Made by a program: the position numbers and the translations under genes. Below the pieces are notes generated by a model. That model worked only from the letters and a program-made list of their open reading frames with translations, was not told where the DNA came from and ran no database searches. From an uncultured Collinsella sp. (GTDB lineage Bacteria > Actinomycetota > Coriobacteriia > Coriobacteriales > Coriobacteriaceae), in the NCBI GenBank assembly GCA_958415665.1, contig CATYZK010000011.1, forward strand, positions 1-63,061: a DNA stretch of 63,061 nucleotides, read 5' to 3'. Shown one piece after another: positions 60,170 through 63,061 of this stretch; the first letter of the stretch is position 1; each line of letters opens with the position of its first letter.

Positions 60170-61741
60170 CTACAGCGACAGGCCTTGGCCGAGCATGGCG
60201 ATGGCGCTCATGAGGACCAGCATGCCGGCGGCGTAGGGCAGCACTGCACCCAGGAGCTCGGCGTCCTTGCCGCGCACGTGCACGGCAGCGAGGCCAATCG
60301 CGAGTGTCTGCGGCGAGATCATCTTGCCGGCGGCGACACCCAGGGCATTCAGCGCGACCATCCAGTAGTCGCTCACGCCCAGCGCCGTAGCGGCCTGGCT
60401 CTGGATGGGACCGAACAGCATGCCCGAGGACGTGCCCGAGCCGGTCACGAACGCTCCAACGGCACCGATCCACGGAGCCAGGATCGGGTACAGACCACCG
60501 GCGACGGCAATGCAAAACGCGCTGATCGACGAGATCATGCCCGCATAGCCCATCACCTTGGCGCAGCCCAGCACCGAAAGCATCGTGATCACCGTCGGCA
60601 TCATCTGCTTGACGGTCGCGGCCAGCACCTCGCCCATCAGGCGCGGCGAAGCGCCCTGAATCGCGCCGCCGACAAACGCCGCCAGGAAAATCCAGACACC
60701 CGGCGTGTTGATCCAAGAAAACGTAAGCGTACCGGGGTTCTCGCCGCAATACGCCTGCACGTGGCTCGCAAACGGCGCGAGCGCAGCGTGCACGGCGGGC
60801 ACCAGGTTGGAGGTACCCAGCAGCAGCACAAAGATCAAAATGAAGCACGACCAGGCCGAAAGCGCCGACTTAACGGTAAGCTGCTCGCCAGACTCGATAT
60901 TCATATGGAAGCGCGCATCCAGGTGATCGGACTTCTCGGCGCGCATGGCAAGCGCGGCGGTCAGTGCGAGCGACACGATAGAGCCCACGACCACGGCAAG
61001 CTCGGGACCCACAAACATGGCGACGACCAGGGCCGCGCCGACAAAGGACGCGCCAGAGAGCAGCGCGATACCGGCCACGCCACGCAGGCGCTCGCCCACA
61101 CTCGCAACGTTGCCCTGATCGTCGGCCACGCGGCCCGCGACCAACACAATAAGCAGCGGCATGACTACAAAGAACGGCGCAAGCTGCACCAGCTGAACGG
61201 TCGCTAGGTGCAGGGAATCCAGGCCCACCAGGTCGGCAACGGACACCGTGGGAATGCCGATGGAGCCGTAAGGCGTGGGCACGCCGTTGGCCAGCAGGCA
61301 GATGAGCACGGCGGGGACGGCCTCAAAGCCCAAGCCCGCGAGCATGCCGGCGGGGATGGCGACAGCGGTACCAAAGCCGGCCATGCCCTCCATAAAGCCG
61401 CCGAAGCACCATGCCACGAGCAGCGCCAGCAGGCGGCGGTCGCTGCTGATGGAGGTGATCATGCTGCCGATCACGTCCATGGCGCCCGTGCGCACGCACA
61501 GGTTATACGTAAAGACCGCGGCGATAATCACCAGCACGATGGGCCACAGGGCCATCAAAAAGCCCTCGAGCGAGGCCGTGGCGATCTGCGCCGCCGGCAG
61601 GTGCCACCACGCAAAGGCGAGTACGCACGAAAGAACAAACGAGCCGATAGCGGCTTTCCATGCCGGCCATTTAAAGCACAGTAGCATCACGACAAGCCAA
61701 ATAATCGGCACAAGAGCCAGCAAAAATGCGGCGACGTCCAT
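60170..61741 (-). CDS. L-lactate permease family transporter
   Basis: 523 residues from ATG 61741 behind AAGGAG. Twelve or more membrane helices. Family motifs: F-G-G-F-M-E-G-M-A-G-F-G-T, N-G-V-P-T-P-Y-G-S-I-G-I-P and G-S-G-T-S-S-G-M-L-F-G. LctP proteins move lactate or glycolate with protons. With PckA nearby this suggests organic acid metabolism, though no lactate dehydrogenase gene is seen. Confidence 0.88.
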   Translation of the reverse strand: MDVAAFLLALVPIIWLVVMLLCFKWPAWKAAIGSFVLSCVLAFAWWHLPAAQIATASLEGFLMALWPIVLVIIAAVFTYNLCVRTGAMDVIGSMITSISSDRRLLALLVAWCFGGFMEGMAGFGTAVAIPAGMLAGLGFEAVPAVLICLLANGVPTPYGSIGIPTVSVADLVGLDSLHLATVQLVQLAPFFVVMPLLIVLVAGRVADDQGNVASVGERLRGVAGIALLSGASFVGAALVVAMFVGPELAVVVGSIVSLALTAALAMRAEKSDHLDARFHMNIESGEQLTVKSALSAWSCFILIFVLLLGTSNLVPAVHAALAPFASHVQAYCGENPGTLTFSWINTPGVWIFLAAFVGGAIQGASPRLMGEVLAATVKQMMPTVITMLSVLGCAKVMGYAGMISSISAFCIAVAGGLYPILAPWIGAVGAFVTGSGTSSGMLFGPIQSQAATALGVSDYWMVALNALGVAAGKMISPQTLAIGLAAVHVRGKDAELLGAVLPYAAGMLVLMSAIAMLGQGLSL

Positions 61742-61919
61742 GGGTAAAAACTCCTTGGTACCGCGAAGGCGGCATCGGGGGGTCACAAAACCTCAACAGA
61801 ATACCGCACGCTTACCGACAAATTGATGCCGCCCGCCGAATTTATTGAACAACCTGTTCAAAAACACGAATCGATACCTTCGCGGCTATACTAGAGCGCA
61901 ACAACAGAAAGGAACCACC

Positions 61920-63061
61920 TTGAGCATCACGCCCCTCGACAGCATCCGCCGCGCCATCGCCCGCCACAACGGCGTCGCCGACCCCACCGTGTTGGGCGAC
62001 GGGGCACACGGCCAGGGCGGACGCATCGAGAACGGCCTGTTCCCCGCCTCGCACACCGCCGAGGAGCTCGCGCGCATCCAGGAACTGAGCCAGCGCAACG
62101 CCGGCGGGCCCGACAGCGGCCAGGCCACGCGCCGTCGCCGCGAGCACGAGCGCGAGCCCGGCCCCATCCGTCGCATGGTCGACGCCTGGTGGAACCGCCT
62201 GCTCGGAGCCGTCTACGGCGGCGGCTTCTCCACGCAAGAAGCCGAGTACGAGGAGCATGCCACCCGCCGCGACTACCTGTGGAACACCCTGGGCACCGCC
62301 GTATGGGGCATGTCGTTTCCGCTGCTCACCATTGTGTCCACGCAACTCGTGGGCGCCGAGGAAGCCGGCAAGTTCTCCATCGCCTTTGTCACCGGTACGC
62401 TCATCATGATCGCGTGCAACTACGGCGTGCGTAATTTTCAGGTCTCGGACATCGACGAAAAGACGTCCTTTGCCTCCTACCAGCTCAACCGCTGGCTCTG
62501 CGGAGCGCTCGCCCTGGCATGCGGCCTCATGTACAGCAGCGCCCGCGGCTACGATGCGCAGATGGCCATGATCGGCTTGGGCGTCTACCTGTATAAGGTG
62601 ATCGACGGCATCGCCGACGTGTACGAGGGCCGCCTGCAGCAGGCCGACAAGCTCTACTTGGCCGGCATGAGCCAAACGCTGCGCTCCGTCGGCGTCATCG
62701 TGGTCTTTAGCGTGGCGCTGTTCCTTACGCGCAGCATGCCCATCGCGGCCATGGCCATGGGTGTCACCGCCATCGCCTCGCTCGTGCTGGTCACCGCCCC
62801 GCTCGCCCTGCTCGAAACTGAAAAATCGCGCCGCGTGAGCCTGCGCGAGGTCGGCCACCTGTTTGTCCAGTGCGCCCCGCTCTTTGGCGCGCTGTTCCTG
62901 TTCAACCTTATCGAGAGCATGCCAAAGTTTGTGATGGAAGGCACGCTCTCCTACAAATATCAGCTGTACTTTAATGCACTGTTCTTTCCGGCGCAGGCTA
63001 TTTTGCTGAGCATTGGATTTATCTATAAACCGCAGCTCCTGCGCCTGTCGAGCATTTGGGC
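61920..63061 (+). CDS. Polysaccharide flippase-like membrane protein (3' end outside window)
   Basis: TTG 61920 behind AAGGA opens a frame of 380 codons to the window edge. Residues 1-110 are hydrophilic and Arg/Glu-rich, an unusual cytoplasmic extension. After that come hydrophobic helices (W-N-T-L-G-T-A-V-W-G-M-S-F-P, A-M-M-G-L-G-V-Y-type segments) like Wzx/MATE-type flippases. It would carry undecaprenyl-linked glycan to the outside, fitting TagO/WecA and the GT2 enzymes. The missing end prevents a firm family call. Confidence 0.7.
   Translation, partial: MSITPLDSIRRAIARHNGVADPTVLGDGAHGQGGRIENGLFPASHTAEELARIQELSQRNAGGPDSGQATRRRREHEREPGPIRRMVDAWWNRLLGAVYGGGFSTQEAEYEEHATRRDYLWNTLGTAVWGMSFPLLTIVSTQLVGAEEAGKFSIAFVTGTLIMIACNYGVRNFQVSDIDEKTSFASYQLNRWLCGALALACGLMYSSARGYDAQMAMIGLGVYLYKVIDGIADVYEGRLQQADKLYLAGMSQTLRSVGVIVVFSVALFLTRSMPIAAMAMGVTAIASLVLVTAPLALLETEKSRRVSLREVGHLFVQCAPLFGALFLFNLIESMPKFVMEGTLSYKYQLYFNALFFPAQAILLSIGFIYKPQLLRLSSIW

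Noticed and set aside
1..63061. CRISPR array
   Set aside because: No regularly spaced short repeats with unique spacers; the six palindromes are irregularly spaced and lie at gene ends.

Overview
The window comes from a high-GC Gram-positive-type anaerobe. The best fit is a gut actinobacterium of class Coriobacteriia, most likely Collinsella. Supporting features are GC-rich housekeeping genes, a Rho factor with a very long Ala/Lys/Arg-rich N-terminal extension, LPXTG-type surface proteins, a SufCBDSU operon with an Rrf2 regulator, a NifU-like/GGGtGRT gene pair, ATP-type PEP carboxykinase, and dense short interspersed palindromes. The organism is inferred from gene content and protein style; no marker gene was searched.

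Layout. 1-1930: the N-terminal 643 residues of a secreted zinc amidase with tandem 91-residue wall repeats, cut by the window edge. 1931-6925: an AT-richer accessory island with a HEPN-type protein, a broken ATPase/STAS-like gene, a small-ORF/membrane-protein pair and a DUF4869-like/P-loop ATPase pair. 6922-16269: a cell-surface glycan locus with five collinear GT2 glycosyltransferases (a duplicated A-B pair plus a double-domain enzyme), a membrane acyltransferase and a sixth GT2. 16288-20102: an AAA-ATPase-like protein and an LPXTG protein with a lysozyme-like N-terminus. 20242-26143: Rrf2 regulator, two palindromic operators and the divergent sufCBDSU operon. 26802-27614: a RAYT-family transposase-like protein. 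28018-29775: the NifU-like and GGGtGRT pair. 30032-31558: a NadB/fumarate-reductase-like flavoprotein. 32133-32427: two tRNA-Lys and one tRNA-His, next to a displaced tRNA-Lys 3' fragment.

32593-63061 is mostly core metabolism and information processing: PLP aminotransferase, ROK sugar kinase, VanZ-like protein, Rho, ArgS, CarD, an HD hydrolase, ProA and ProB split by an S33 peptidase, PncB, tRNA-Ala, a radical SAM enzyme, a probable 6S-like RNA, a TagO/WecA-type glycan initiator, TrpS, a DUF6485-like protein, an MGMT-domain protein, DegV, MarR, a B3/4-domain protein, PckA, a lactate permease and the start of a polysaccharide flippase. TagO/WecA, the GT2 cluster, the acyltransferase and the flippase could all serve one undecaprenyl-linked wall glycan, though they sit tens of kb apart.

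The most striking signals outside genes are repeats. Six copies of one palindrome with an invariant loop each sit within about 30 nt of a stop codon, so unrelated genes share one terminator-like element. Several other inverted-repeat families, including a nested 96-bp cruciform, lie in the remaining gaps. The only candidate mobiliser seen is the RAYT-like protein, which appears to have Ser where the family has its conserved Tyr.
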